A DNA stretch of 64,000 bases from JBJXGV01 sp046160485 (GCA_046160485.1 JBJXGV010000012.1:124001-188000), one strand, 5' to 3'. Counted from the stretch's first letter, positions 1 to 9,322 are shown. Numbers and translations: made by a program. The notes: generated from the letters alone by a model not told the origin.

Positions 1-643
1 GCTTCGAGTGGCCGTGCGTGACGGGGCTCGCCGCGTCGATCGCCGACGCGAGAGCCTCGATCGTGGAGAAATAGCTTCGCTGCACCTGGCGGTAGAGGGT
101 CGCGTTTTCGAGAGCGACCGACGCCACCTCATTGACGAGCGCGATGGTATCGAGCGCGCCTTCAGCGGGCTTGCCGAACCCATGGAAGTAAACGGAGAGG
201 ACGCCGATGTTGCCGGTCTTGCCGTGCACCGGAAAAACGGCCGCCGAGCGAAAACCGTGGCGCGCGACGTACGTGGGAAAATCCGTGCTCGACGCGGCGG
301 TGATCGCGGGAACGACGCGGGAGACGCCGTCGCGCAAGACCTCGCTGCCGATCTTCTCGCCGTCGAGCGTACGTCCGCGCCGAATCTGGCGCCGCTCGAG
401 TTTGCCGTCGACGAGAAGAAGGAGACGCTCTTCGGATTCCGTGTCGAGAGCGAGCGCACACGCGTCCGCTTCCGACGTGCGAAGAATCGTTTCGACGACG
501 CGCCAGTAGAGGTTTTCCGGATCGGCATCGCCTTTCATCAGGCGCGACGATTCCAGGAGGCCCGAGAGGAACGTGAGCCGTCCCAGCGCAGCGGCAGCCG
601 GTGCGGCCTCGAGCATGCTGACTCCCTCGCGGGCGCCGGCCAT
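1..643 (-). CDS. GAF-HD-GYP signalling protein (3' part beyond window)
   Basis: Starts at ATG 643-641 and runs off the left edge without a stop, so only the N-terminal 214 residues are visible. Residues about 20-170 have GAF-domain character (hydrophobic strands, a GNIGVLSVYF strand). At the visible C-terminus the motif TIEALASAIDAASPVTHGHS matches the start of HD-GYP c-di-GMP phosphodiesterase domains, whose catalytic HD and GYP residues would lie outside. It is the last visible gene of a minus-strand operon with three response-regulator genes, 2 bp after the preceding stop. Inferred role: a sensor-controlled phosphodiesterase. The GAF call is moderately sure; HD-GYP rests on the first 20 residues of the domain. 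Confidence 0.75.
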   Translation of the reverse strand, partial: MAGAREGVSMLEAAPAAAALGRLTFLSGLLESSRLMKGDADPENLYWRVVETILRTSEADACALALDTESEERLLLLVDGKLERRQIRRGRTLDGEKIGSEVLRDGVSRVVPAITAASSTDFPTYVARHGFRSAAVFPVHGKTGNIGVLSVYFHGFGKPAEGALDTIALVNEVASVALENATLYRQVQRSYFSTIEALASAIDAASPVTHGHSK

Positions 644-645
644 GA

Positions 646-1020
646 TTACCCTCCGAGGAAACTTCCGATCTTCTCTATGAGCTTGTTCGGGCTGAACGGC
701 TTCGTGATGTAGTCGTCCGCGCCGACTTCAAGACCGAGTTTGCGATCGATGTCGCGGCCCTTCGCGGTGAGAAGGATCACCGGCACGTCCTTCATCTTCG
801 GATCCTGCTTCATCTTCCTGCACGCTTCGTAGCCGTCGATCTTCGGCATCATCACGTCGAGCACGACCAGATCCGGCTGTTCCTTCTGCGCCTTCTCGAT
901 CGCAGCCTCGCCATCCTCCGCCGTGATCACCTCGTAGCCTTCCGCGTTGAGGCTGAAATCGAGGATATGGAGGATGTAAATCTCGTCATCGACGACGAGC
1001 ACCTTCCCTTTGTTGATCAC
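646..1020 (-). CDS. CheY-like single-domain response regulator
   Basis: The 124-residue protein is a complete receiver domain and nothing else. It shows the acidic pair (VVDDE), the phosphoacceptor Asp in LVVLDVMMP, the Thr in ILLTAKG and the Lys in YITKPFSP. Without an output domain it would act by protein-protein contact, as CheY and DivK do. It lies between another receiver gene and the GAF-HD-GYP gene on the same strand, so it may relay phosphate within this c-di-GMP-type module. Its partner kinase is not in the window. Confidence 0.9.
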   Translation of the reverse strand: MINKGKVLVVDDEIYILHILDFSLNAEGYEVITAEDGEAAIEKAQKEQPDLVVLDVMMPKIDGYEACRKMKQDPKMKDVPVILLTAKGRDIDRKLGLEVGADDYITKPFSPNKLIEKIGSFLGG

Positions 1021-1077
1021 GACGCGGACCTCCCGAAGCGGCGGTGCGAGGCGGCGTGCGACAGCATCATCGTTGTG

Positions 1078-1494
1078 TTAGGTGCCACTCTTTTCTCCCC
1101 CTTCGCCAATGAGCGAGGCGATTCGGTCGAACAGGTCGTCGATCTGAAACGGCTTGATGAGTACATCGTCACATCCGGCCTCGAACGCGAGCGTTCTCTC
1201 GCTCTGCATGGCGCGTGCGGTGAAGCCGAGAATCGGGATCATCTTCGTTTCGGGCGACTGCTTGAGCGTACGCGTGGCCTCGTACCCGCTCACGACGGGC
1301 ATCATCATGTCCATCACGACGAGGTCGGGCATTTCGGTCGAGGCGCTCGTCATCGCCTCGGAGCCATTGCGCGCGACGACGACGTCGAACCCGTGGCGCC
1401 GCAGTGCGAACTCGACGATCTGGAGGATCATCTCTTCATCCTCCGCGACGAGAACCTTCAGCTTGCGATCCGTGGTGCGATTCACGTGCGTCAT
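1078..1494 (-). CDS. Response regulator receiver protein
   Basis: The start is the ATG at 1494, which overlaps the stop of the upstream receiver-GGDEF gene as ATGA, so translation is probably coupled. The 138 residues hold one receiver domain: VLVAEDEE acidic pair, LVVMDMMMP phosphoacceptor region, and VLIKPFQ lysine. The position of the conserved Thr reads GFTARA. There is no DNA-binding or enzymatic output domain. A 57-bp gap separates it from the next receiver gene. An earlier in-frame start would run into the upstream gene and adds only arginine-rich shadow sequence. Confidence 0.88.
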   Translation of the reverse strand: MTHVNRTTDRKLKVLVAEDEEMILQIVEFALRRHGFDVVVARNGSEAMTSASTEMPDLVVMDMMMPVVSGYEATRTLKQSPETKMIPILGFTARAMQSERTLAFEAGCDDVLIKPFQIDDLFDRIASLIGEGGEKSGT

Positions 1495-2537
1495 CTCCCC
1501 CGCAGTTCTCCGCCGACCAACTCCCGAATCTCCTCGTAGCCTTCCGCGTACCAAATCTGCCCGCGGCGCTCTTTCACGAAGACGCAGCCGGGAACGCCTT
1601 TGCCGTAGCGTTTCAGCTCCGCCGCGATGTCGCTCGCCTCCACGACGTGATGGATCTCGCGGGTTTCGTTCGTGATGCATGCAACCGTGAGCGACAGAAG
1701 CGCGAACTTCTTCGGCTCGCCCATCCGGCTCTTGACCTCGATATAGCCGCGGTCGATATCAGCCGCGTCGTAGAACGACGGCGCTAGTATGCGAAAGTCG
1801 TTCACGAGCCTCTGCCCTATGGCATCGGCTTTTTCCGGCGTCGAGACGATGACAAAATCGTCGCCCCCGACGTGTCCGACAAAATCGAAGCGGTTCCCCA
1901 TCTCCCGCGTGCCGGTCAACAGCATGCGCGAGAGCGTGAATATGACGTGGTCGCCGCGGTGATAGCCGTAGTAGTCGTTGTAAGGCTTGAAGTGGTCGAG
2001 ATCCGCGTAGAGAAGCGCGAAGGGCTCTTTTCCGAGCACACGCTTCGTCAGTTCTTCCTCGATGCTGAGATTGCCGGGTAGGCCGGTGAGCGGGTTCGCC
2101 TGCCGCTGCGACTGCCCCCATGCGATGACGCTCTTCACGCGCGCGAGCACCTCGGAGAGGGAGAACGGCTTCGTGATGTAGTCCTGCGCGCCGTTCTCGA
2201 GTTGCCGAATCTTCTCTTCGTTGCCCGTTTTCGCGGTCAGAATGATCACCGGTATGAATCGCGTCGTCGGCTCGACCTTCAGCTCGCGAACGACATCGGA
2301 GCCGCTCATCTTCGGCATCATCAGATCGAGAAGAACGAGAGTCGGCTGCTCGCGCTTCGCGACCTCGATCCCCTCCATCCCGTCCTCGGCGGTGAGCACG
2401 CGATAGCCCGACGCCTCGAGATGAAACTTCAGAATTTTGCGCAGATTCGCCTCGTCGTCGACGACGAGAATCGTCTGCTTCGCTTTCTGCGCGGCGCCGT
2501 TCGACGAGTCGGACAATGATGACGCGTGCGGTTCCAT
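1491..2537 (-). CDS. Receiver-GGDEF response regulator with GGDDF signature
   Basis: The 348-residue protein starts at ATG 2537, behind a GGGGAG ribosome site; an upstream in-frame extension is not protein-like. Residues about 20-140 are a receiver (LVVDDE, LVLLDLMMP, ILTAKTG, YITKPFSL). A GGDEF-like domain follows, opening with NPLTGLPGN, with YADLDHFK in the metal site and GGDDF in place of GGDEF. No RxxD inhibitory site precedes the signature. GGDEF proteins make c-di-GMP; with Asp replacing the catalytic Glu, activity is uncertain and it could be a nucleotide sensor. It heads the operon 2537-1. The 257 bp upstream to tsaD hold no gene I can support and should contain its promoter. Confidence 0.87.
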   Translation of the reverse strand: MEPHASSLSDSSNGAAQKAKQTILVVDDEANLRKILKFHLEASGYRVLTAEDGMEGIEVAKREQPTLVLLDLMMPKMSGSDVVRELKVEPTTRFIPVIILTAKTGNEEKIRQLENGAQDYITKPFSLSEVLARVKSVIAWGQSQRQANPLTGLPGNLSIEEELTKRVLGKEPFALLYADLDHFKPYNDYYGYHRGDHVIFTLSRMLLTGTREMGNRFDFVGHVGGDDFVIVSTPEKADAIGQRLVNDFRILAPSFYDAADIDRGYIEVKSRMGEPKKFALLSLTVACITNETREIHHVVEASDIAAELKRYGKGVPGCVFVKERRGQIWYAEGYEEIRELVGGELRGR

Positions 2538-2794
2538 GGGGCTCCCCGGGTGAACAATGATGCGTGACCGCGCGCAACCCAGGTGGCAAAGAGCGTGCCC
2601 GGCCGGCGGGAGCATGAAGAGACGCGGGTCAGTTCAAAATCATTTGCTTAAAGAAAGAACTGCGAAGTGGGCCCAGAGCGTCGACGCAAGACGCGCTGCG
2701 CAACGCGAAGGACACTGCAATTTGCCGCGACGAATCGCCTGAGAACCGAGAGCGACGCGCGGAGCGAAATGCGCGAAGAAACCGTGAGGATTCG

Positions 2795-3808
2795 CTACGA
2801 AGCGGAAGGAAGCGGCAGAATCGCGGAAGGGGCCGCGTCGAGCGGAAGGCGGTCGCCGGCGAGGTAGCGATCGTCCCCCGCGGCGGCGACCATCGCCGCG
2901 TTGTCGGTGCACAGAGAGGGCGGCGGTACGCAGAGCGCGATTCCCTCGCGCGCGGCGGCGGCAGCGAGGCGCTCGCGAAGGAGCGAGTTCGCCGCGACGC
3001 CGCCGACGAGAGCGACGCGTACGCGGCGTCGGCCTCGCGCGGCGGCTATCGTCTTCGTGACGAGCACGTCGACGACCGCGGCCTGAAAACTCGCGAGCAA
3101 GTGCGGCAGATGTTCGGGCGCGAGAAGCTCAGGCCGGTCGCGTAAGAGATATTTCACCGACGTCTTGATGCCGCTGAAGCTGAAGTCGTGACTCCCCCGC
3201 GCCAAAAGACTGCGCGGAAAATCGAACGCGCGAGGATTGCCGGTGCGCGCAAGACGGTCGACGTGCGCGCCGCCCGGATACGGAAGGCCCGCCATCTTCG
3301 CAACCTTGTCGAAAGCCTCCCCCGCGGCATCGTCGATCGTTTCGCCGAGCATCTCGTAGCGGCGCGGCCCGGCGACATCGATCAGTTCGGTATGTCCGCC
3401 CGAAACGACGAGCGCAAGAAAGTCGAGCGGCGGCGCGTCGGGAACGAGCCTCGTCGCGAAGAGATGGGCCTCGATGTGGTGAACCGGAACGACCGGCAAT
3501 TTACGCGCGAAGCCGAGCGCCTTCGCAAACGTGAGCCCGACGAGAAGGGCGCCGACGAGGCCCGGGCCCTGCGTGACGGCGATCGCATCCACGTCGCGCA
3601 GCTCGCAGCGCGCCGTGCCGAGCGCGGCGCGCACGACGGGAACGATGTTGCGCAGGTGCGCGCGCGCCGCGAGTTCCGGCACGACCCCTCCGAAGTCGGA
3701 GTGCACCGCTTGAGACGACACGATATTCGAAAGGATCTGCGTGCCGTCGCGCACGATCGCCGCGGAGGTCTCGTCGCACGAAGTCTCGATGCCGAGGATG
3801 AGCGCCAC
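2795..3808 (-). CDS. tsaD: tRNA N6-adenosine threonylcarbamoyltransferase TsaD
   Basis: TsaD joins the threonylcarbamoyl group from TC-AMP to A37 of ANN-decoding tRNAs, with TsaB and TsaE. The 337-residue length is typical. Visible family features are the N-terminal GIETSCDETSAAIV ATPase strand, the metal-binding HHIEAH, VSGGHTEL, the GEAFDKVAKMAGLPYPGG segment, and GGVAANSLLR near the C-terminus. It starts 3 bp after the stop of the YbbR-domain gene, so it is the last gene of a minus-strand operon. tsaB and tsaE are not nearby. Confidence 0.97.
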   Translation of the reverse strand: MALILGIETSCDETSAAIVRDGTQILSNIVSSQAVHSDFGGVVPELAARAHLRNIVPVVRAALGTARCELRDVDAIAVTQGPGLVGALLVGLTFAKALGFARKLPVVPVHHIEAHLFATRLVPDAPPLDFLALVVSGGHTELIDVAGPRRYEMLGETIDDAAGEAFDKVAKMAGLPYPGGAHVDRLARTGNPRAFDFPRSLLARGSHDFSFSGIKTSVKYLLRDRPELLAPEHLPHLLASFQAAVVDVLVTKTIAAARGRRRVRVALVGGVAANSLLRERLAAAAAREGIALCVPPPSLCTDNAAMVAAAGDDRYLAGDRLPLDAAPSAILPLPSAS

Positions 3809-3811
3809 GGT

Positions 3812-4861
3812 CTACCTGCGAGTCCGCGAGGATCCGCGTTCGACGACGACGGAAAAGTACGACGGGAGAATCTCGACGATTTCGACCTGCGGCGGGAGCT
3901 TCACGGTCGCGGTGCGATGGAGCGCGGCGGCGTCGCGCCCCGCGGCCTCGAGAGAGTCGGAGCCGATCGGAAGGAAGACGATTCGATTCGCCGCGACGAT
4001 GTCGGTGCGATACGGGTGCGCGCCCGTATCGAGACGCCGCGCGTCGATCGTCAGCGCGATGCCCTCGTCTTCGAGGCGCGCCACGACACTCGATGGACCC
4101 GCGAGCGTCATGCTCACGGCGCTCGGCACGACCGACGCGCGCACCCCGCGATCGGCGGACTCGACGCGCACCGGCACCGATGGGAACCGAACGCGCGCGA
4201 TCGGTTCGACGGTCAGTATCACCTCGACCTCTTCCGGCTCCGCGATAACTTTGGGCAGCCCCGCGAGCATCACCCGTCGGCGAAGCACCGCCATCCCCTT
4301 CATCTTCGAGAGATCGACGTCCGCAAGAAGCGCCTTCGTGAGCGGCTTGACGATCTCCTCCGGGCCGACGAGTTCGATCTCTTCGGGCGAAACACGCGGG
4401 CTTCCGACGATGGTGAACCCCTCCGGCGGCGAACCCGTCAGCACCGGCTCGATTCGCACCCGGCGGCGCAAGAGTTTGGCGACCTCGACGCGCAGCATGC
4501 GCGGCTCGAGGACTTCGCTCACCTCCGCATCCATTCCCGGGGGAAGCACGATGTCTTTCGTCGTGATCGGCCGGACGAATACACCCTTCTCGCACTCGCT
4601 CGCGTCGACGACGGCGGTCACGCCTTTGAGCATGAACTTCAGGAAACGCCCGCGGCCGCGAATCTGAATGCGAATCGTCGGCGGCGGATCGCCGATGATG
4701 ATCAGGTCCTCAGGGACGTTTCGCACCTCGAGCGGTACCTTCACGCCGAACTCGACCGACTGCTTGCTTCCCGCGCCGTACCAAATGATTACTGCCAGAA
4801 GGAGCGAAGCAATCTTTAGCGGCGCGTCGCGCACGAAGAATCTAGCGACGGCTTCGAGCAC
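3812..4861 (-). CDS. YbbR-domain (CdaR-like) membrane-anchored protein
   Basis: The 349-residue protein starts at GTG 4861, with one base between it and the preceding holB stop (4863-4865), so the two are probably translationally coupled. A single N-terminal membrane helix (IASLLLAVIIWYGAG) is followed by three or four repeats of the YbbR beta-domain, e.g. VPLEVRNVPEDLIIIGDPP and RIEPVLTGSPPEGFTIVG. In Firmicutes such proteins (CdaR) regulate the diadenylate cyclase CdaA, whose gene usually sits next door. No cdaA is visible here, so that function is not shown. The outward-facing repeats probably sit in the periplasm. Confidence 0.85.
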   Translation of the reverse strand: MLEAVARFFVRDAPLKIASLLLAVIIWYGAGSKQSVEFGVKVPLEVRNVPEDLIIIGDPPPTIRIQIRGRGRFLKFMLKGVTAVVDASECEKGVFVRPITTKDIVLPPGMDAEVSEVLEPRMLRVEVAKLLRRRVRIEPVLTGSPPEGFTIVGSPRVSPEEIELVGPEEIVKPLTKALLADVDLSKMKGMAVLRRRVMLAGLPKVIAEPEEVEVILTVEPIARVRFPSVPVRVESADRGVRASVVPSAVSMTLAGPSSVVARLEDEGIALTIDARRLDTGAHPYRTDIVAANRIVFLPIGSDSLEAAGRDAAALHRTATVKLPPQVEIVEILPSYFSVVVERGSSRTRR

Positions 4862-4862
4862 G

Positions 4863-6269
4863 CTACGCTCCCGCGGCGCGGCTCGGAGCGAGAGCCGCGT
4901 CGCCGCGAGGAAAGAGTGAGAGGAAGAGTCCTTCGAGAACGAGGCGCGGATCGGAAAACATCGCAAGCCGCGCGCGTGCATCGAAGATGCGCTCCGCGGC
5001 GGTCGCCGCAAGCCGCGCGGGAAATCGCGTCGCGTCCGCGGCGAGTTCCGCGCGAAGGTCGCCGTTCGCGAGAACCGCGTCGGGTCCGAGCAGCTCGCAC
5101 GCCCGCAGGTCGCGCAGGTAGAGCAGCAGCATGTCGAGGATCTGATCGAGGCGCGAGCGTTCGTCGTCGCGCGACGTGCGCGCCTGGTGGAGGCGCGCGG
5201 CGAGCGAGAGAAACCGCGGCAGGTCGCCGGCGACGCTCGCGCGCAACAGATCAACCGCCATCGCGCGAAGCGCGACGAACGCGGCGGGCTCTTGACGCAG
5301 CGCGAGTCCCGGCGCTCCGCCCGCGGCGACGCAGAGAATGCGGCGGTCCGCTTCGTCGTAGTCGGTCGCGCGCGCGAGGAACGCCTCCATCTCGCTCTCG
5401 GAGAGCCCGCGCCACGGCACCGTCGTGACACGCGAGCGGATCGTCGGCAGGAGCGCGCCGGGATTGTGAGTGACCAGAATCAGTGTCACGTCGGGAGGCG
5501 GTTCCTCGAGCGTCTTAAGAAAACTGTTCTGCGCCTCTTCGGTCATCCAGTGCGCCTCGTCGACGATCGCGATCTTGCGCGCGCCGCGGCTCGGACGCTT
5601 CTCGAAGAACGCCTTCACGCTGCGGCCGTGTCCCGATTCGCGCGGCGCGATCGCGCCGATTCCGAGGCCGCGCGCGCCCCGACGGTAGAGCGCAAGCGAC
5701 AGCGGCGGCACCGCGATGAGGCGCGCCAGGCGCGCGTGCGTCTCGCTCAACGTCCCGCGCTCCGCGAGGCGTTCGATGCGCGCGAGCGCGTTGCCTTGCT
5801 CGCGAGCGCGCGCGCTTTCGCCGGCGCCCAACACGTCCTTCGCGAACGCGATCGGCCAGAGGCGCCGCTTTTCCGAAGCGAGCGGCACGGGCCGCGCAAT
5901 GAGATCGTGCCCGGCGATCCGCTCGAGAACCGCCGCGACGCCCTCGCGATCCTCCTCGGCGAGACCGGCCGCGCGCGCAAGCGACGCGGGATCGTGCCAG
6001 AGCGGGTTCGAATCGCCGTGAAGGACAAGCAGATCCTCGTGACGAAGCGCCGCGACCGACTCGCAGGCGTCGCAGAATCCGCACGGACGCGGCGGCGTGC
6101 TTTCGCAAAAGAGGGACTTCGCGAACGCGAGCGCGCCGTGACGCTTGCCGACGCCCTCGGGGCCCGAGAAGAGATACGCGTGCGCCACCTCGCCGCGTTC
6201 GATCGCGCTCGCCAGAAGCCGCATCGCGCGCTCAGCGCCGAACAACTCGTCGCGTCGCCGGGCGCTCAT
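4863..6269 (-). CDS. holB: DNA polymerase III subunit delta'
   Basis: This clamp-loader subunit carries an AAA+ fold. Visible elements are AYLFSGPEGVGKRHGALAFA (P-loop), the zinc-binding cysteines in CGFCDAC, VDEAHWMTEEAQNSFLKTLE (Walker B and the family TLEEPP motif), and THNPGALLPTIRSR (sensor 1/SRC region). At about 468 residues it is longer than the E. coli subunit because of an insert between zinc finger and Walker B. The start ATG 6269 overlaps the holA stop as ATGA. Having holA and holB side by side and coupled is unusual compared with E. coli. Confidence 0.93.
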   Translation of the reverse strand: MSARRRDELFGAERAMRLLASAIERGEVAHAYLFSGPEGVGKRHGALAFAKSLFCESTPPRPCGFCDACESVAALRHEDLLVLHGDSNPLWHDPASLARAAGLAEEDREGVAAVLERIAGHDLIARPVPLASEKRRLWPIAFAKDVLGAGESARAREQGNALARIERLAERGTLSETHARLARLIAVPPLSLALYRRGARGLGIGAIAPRESGHGRSVKAFFEKRPSRGARKIAIVDEAHWMTEEAQNSFLKTLEEPPPDVTLILVTHNPGALLPTIRSRVTTVPWRGLSESEMEAFLARATDYDEADRRILCVAAGGAPGLALRQEPAAFVALRAMAVDLLRASVAGDLPRFLSLAARLHQARTSRDDERSRLDQILDMLLLYLRDLRACELLGPDAVLANGDLRAELAADATRFPARLAATAAERIFDARARLAMFSDPRLVLEGLFLSLFPRGDAALAPSRAAGA

Positions 6270-7393
6270 CAGTCGCGCACCGCGAGCGCGAGAACGATCT
6301 CTTCGAGCACGGCACGTTCGCGCACGCCGCCCGCGAGCTTTAGATCGCGCTCGGCGGCGGCGATCGTCACGAGTGCATCGCGCAAACGCTCGGCGCCCAT
6401 GCGCGACGCGGTCGCCAGGCGCATCGACGCAGCCCACGGGTGCATCGCCAGGAGCGAGTAGCCCTCCGCGATGAGCGCGCCCTTGTCCTCCGCGGAGAGC
6501 CGCCGAATAAACTGCGATTGCATCGCGGCGGGATTGGCGGCGACGCGGCCCGCGCGTGCGAAGAGCGGATGGTCGAGGAGCGCGCGCGCCTCGAGGAGCG
6601 CGCGAAACTCGCGAGCCAGCCAAAGCAAAATGCCGAGCGGGTTCTCGCCGGAGCGATCGATAAGCCGCGACAAATCGCGAAGCGCGAGCGCGGGCTGCGA
6701 CGCAAGCACGTGATCGGTCAGATCCCAAACGGCTTCCTCGCGCGACGGCCCGACGATCGCCTCGAGCGCGTCGCGATCGACCCGTTTGCCGGCTCCGAGG
6801 TAGAGCGCAAGCTTCTCGATCTCCTGCGAGAGCAGGCCGAGCGAAACGCCCGTCCGATCGATGAGCAGGTTCGCAGTCGCGCGATCGATCTCGACGCCGG
6901 CCGCGCGCACGCGCGCGACGACCCAATCGGCCGCCTCATCCGGCTTCATCTGCGGAAACTCGCAGACGGCGCCGCGCTTCTCGACGGCCTTGTAGACGCG
7001 CCGCCGCTTGTCGACGCTTCCTCGTTCGCCGCGACGGTCGTAGACGGTAAAAAGCAGCGGGTGCGGAATGTGCGGCATCTTCGCGAGCCACGCGACGAAC
7101 GCCTCCGCGTCGCGATCGCCCGCTTCGCCGAAGAGGTCGGAGTCCTTCACGAGAAGCACGATCTGCGGCGCGAGAAAGGAGAGCGCGGTCATCTCCGCGA
7201 CGATCGCCGCGACCTCGCCCTTGCCGCCCGCGACGACGCGAAGTTCGCGTTCGCCGCCGCGCATCAACTTCTTCGCGATCGCGCGCCCAGCCTCTTCGAC
7301 GAGAAGATGCTCTTCGCCGTGGACGAGAAAGACGGCCTCGGCTCCGCCCGCTTCGCAGTCGCGCACACGGTCGGCGAGATTCTTCGGGATCAC
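6269..7393 (-). CDS. holA: DNA polymerase III subunit delta
   Basis: The 374-residue delta subunit opens the sliding clamp during loading. It begins with GTG at 7393, overlapping the stop of the upstream amidase gene region in a compact run. Family features include LVHGEEHLLVEEAGRAI at the N-terminus, MTALSFLAPQIVLLVKDSD, and the central TGVSLGLLSQEIEKLALYLG with SREEAVWDLTDHVL, which match HolA closely. The C-terminal collar domain ends RERAVLEEIVLALAVRD. It overlaps holB by the shared ATGA. Confidence 0.94.
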   Translation of the reverse strand: MIPKNLADRVRDCEAGGAEAVFLVHGEEHLLVEEAGRAIAKKLMRGGERELRVVAGGKGEVAAIVAEMTALSFLAPQIVLLVKDSDLFGEAGDRDAEAFVAWLAKMPHIPHPLLFTVYDRRGERGSVDKRRRVYKAVEKRGAVCEFPQMKPDEAADWVVARVRAAGVEIDRATANLLIDRTGVSLGLLSQEIEKLALYLGAGKRVDRDALEAIVGPSREEAVWDLTDHVLASQPALALRDLSRLIDRSGENPLGILLWLAREFRALLEARALLDHPLFARAGRVAANPAAMQSQFIRRLSAEDKGALIAEGYSLLAMHPWAASMRLATASRMGAERLRDALVTIAAAERDLKLAGGVRERAVLEEIVLALAVRD

Positions 7394-8334
7394 CGCGGCA
7401 CGCGCAGTCGCTGGCCGACCGTAAGCCGGCCGATCGCCAGACCGTTCATGCGCGCCAACTCGTCGGCGGTCGTGCCATGGCGGTGCGCGACCGTGGTGAG
7501 CGTGTCGCCATCGCGTACGAAGTAGTACGCGAGCGGGGCGATTCCCGCTTCGCGCGAAAGAAAGTTCTCCGCGCCGAGCGCAATGCCTTCCGCGATGCGT
7601 TGCCTGTACGACCCCTTCGCGAGCCGCTCGGCCTCCTCGGGGTTCGTGACGAAACCGACTTCGACGAGAATCGACGGCGCCGTCACCGAGCGAAGCACAG
7701 CGAAATCGGCCTGCTTGACGCCGCGCTCGGGCACGGCGCGGGCCGACCGAAACGCGTCGACCACCATCTCGGCAAGCGCGCTCGAACGTTCGACCGTCTC
7801 GCCGCGCGCGACGTCGAGCACGATACTCTGCAGTTCCTCCGACGAGCCAGCGCCGTCGTCGCCCCCGGCGGCTTCGTCGTCGCCGAAAAGCGCGGCGTTC
7901 TCGAACTCCGCGAGGGCCTCCGCGGCGTCATCGGTCGCGTGCTCGAGCGAAAGAAAGTAAACCTCGGCGCCGAAGGCCGTCGGGTCGTTCGATGCGTTCG
8001 CGTGAATGCTGATGAACAGGTCGATGCCGCGCTCGCGCGCCACACGCGCCCGCGCCGCGAGCGGAACGCTGCGATCACGGTCCCGCGTGAGCGTCACCCG
8101 GGTGCCGCTCCCCTTCGATTTGAGAATGGCGGCGACGCGGCGCGCGATATCGAGAGTGATCTCCTTCTCGACGATCGAGCCTTCGATTTCAGCGCCGCGG
8201 TCGACGCCGCCGTGGCCGGGGTCGACGACGACGTGCCATCGCTCCTTGCCCGAGTCGTTCTCGGAGGCAAGCGCGGGCGCCGCGAAGGACGCGATCAGCG
8301 CCGCGAGTACGATTTGGTGAAGGCGGGAGAACAT
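7390..8334 (-). CDS. N-acetylmuramoyl-L-alanine amidase with LysM domain
   Basis: A periplasmic peptidoglycan amidase of 314 residues. A signal peptide (LHQIVLAALIASFAAPALAS) is followed by an Amidase_3 domain with the zinc ligands in DPGHGGVDRGAE, EKEITLD and SIHANAS, and the glutamate in ILVEVGFVTNPEEAERL. A C-terminal LysM domain (YYFVRDGDTLTTVAHRHGT, VGQRLRVP) would tether it to the wall. Longer upstream in-frame ORF sequence is arginine/serine-rich shadow, so ATG 8334 is the start. AmiC-type enzymes cleave septal peptidoglycan and are often activated by LytM factors. Such a LytM/M23 protein is encoded directly upstream. Confidence 0.93.
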   Translation of the reverse strand: MFSRLHQIVLAALIASFAAPALASENDSGKERWHVVVDPGHGGVDRGAEIEGSIVEKEITLDIARRVAAILKSKGSGTRVTLTRDRDRSVPLAARARVARERGIDLFISIHANASNDPTAFGAEVYFLSLEHATDDAAEALAEFENAALFGDDEAAGGDDGAGSSEELQSIVLDVARGETVERSSALAEMVVDAFRSARAVPERGVKQADFAVLRSVTAPSILVEVGFVTNPEEAERLAKGSYRQRIAEGIALGAENFLSREAGIAPLAYYFVRDGDTLTTVAHRHGTTADELARMNGLAIGRLTVGQRLRVPR

Positions 8335-8383
8335 CGCGTGCGAGTGTGCCAAACGCGCGATGCGAGCGCAAGGAAGCGCCGCG

Positions 8384-9322
8384 TTAGTCGTAGATCGTCT
8401 TCGACGAGAGGATGAATCGTGACGGATCGACCGCGACGCCGTCTTCGTGCACTTCGTAGTGGCAGTGCGGAGACGTCGCGCGGCCCGTGCTTCCGACCGC
8501 CGCGATCGCGTCGCCGCGCGCGACGCTGTCGCCCGGCCGCACGTAGACCTTCGAGTTGTGACAGTAGATCGTGCTGATGCCGTTCTGGTGATCGATCTCG
8601 ACGGTGAGCCCGTAGCCTGTGCGCGCGTGCGTCGCGACGACGACCCCCGCCGCGGTGGCCACGACATCCGAACCGCGCGGTCCAGAAACGTCGACGCCTT
8701 CGTGCGTGGCCTCGCCTCCGGTGAACGGATCCGTGCGCGTGCCGAAGTGACTCGTGACGCGCCCCCCGGGGATCGGCAGAATCGACGGCATGCGTTCGAG
8801 CGTTTCCTTGCGGAGCGTGAGTGCCTGCGCGACCTGCGCGAGGCTCGCGCGGCGGAAGCGCGCCTGGCGAAGAAGCTGCTCAACCTCGTCGCGATCGATC
8901 TCCCCGGTCACGTCGCCCATGTCGTTGGCGCCCGAGAGACCGCCGTGGTGCGCGCTGCTCCTCGGTCCGCCGATTCCGAGCCGCGCTACCTGCGGGTCGA
9001 TCGCGGGAAGCCCCGATGCGACACGGATTTCGCGCTCGAACTCCGCGAGACGCTCGAGGTCGCCGCCGAGCCGCGTGATCGAATCGCGAATCAGCGACAC
9101 CTCGCGCCCGAGCTCGCCGTTGTCCGTGCGAAGCTGCGAGATCGTCGCATCGCGCTCGCGCTGTCCGACGTATTGAAATGCGCACGTTCCGAGACCGACG
9201 AGGCCCGCGAGGAAGACGGAGAAGAAGAGCGCGAGCGCGCCGCTCGGAAGCCGTAGAGAAATGATCTCCGCATCCGAACTCGGAATGATCATGACCGTTA
9301 GGCGTTCGAAAATGCGCATCAT
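8384..9322 (-). CDS. M23-family (LytM) metallopeptidase, membrane-anchored
   Basis: The 312-residue protein has one N-terminal membrane helix (GALALFFSVFLAGLVGLGTC), a coiled-coil-like stretch rich in Leu, Arg and Glu, and a C-terminal M23 domain. The zinc ligands are visible in SHFGTRTDPF, HEGVDVSG and SPHCHYEVH, so the enzyme is probably active rather than an EnvC-like regulator. The start is one of two tandem ATGs (9322 or 9319) behind GGGAGA. A good sigma-70 promoter sits 95-125 bp upstream. Its neighbour, a LysM amidase, suggests joint peptidoglycan remodelling during division. Confidence 0.91.
   Translation of the reverse strand: MMRIFERLTVMIIPSSDAEIISLRLPSGALALFFSVFLAGLVGLGTCAFQYVGQRERDATISQLRTDNGELGREVSLIRDSITRLGGDLERLAEFEREIRVASGLPAIDPQVARLGIGGPRSSAHHGGLSGANDMGDVTGEIDRDEVEQLLRQARFRRASLAQVAQALTLRKETLERMPSILPIPGGRVTSHFGTRTDPFTGGEATHEGVDVSGPRGSDVVATAAGVVVATHARTGYGLTVEIDHQNGISTIYCHNSKVYVRPGDSVARGDAIAAVGSTGRATSPHCHYEVHEDGVAVDPSRFILSSKTIYD

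Noticed and set aside
3188..6461. Long plus-strand ORFs opposite tsaD, the YbbR gene and holB
   Set aside because: Arg/Asp-rich translations typical of antisense frames in high-GC DNA; the minus strand carries clear families throughout.
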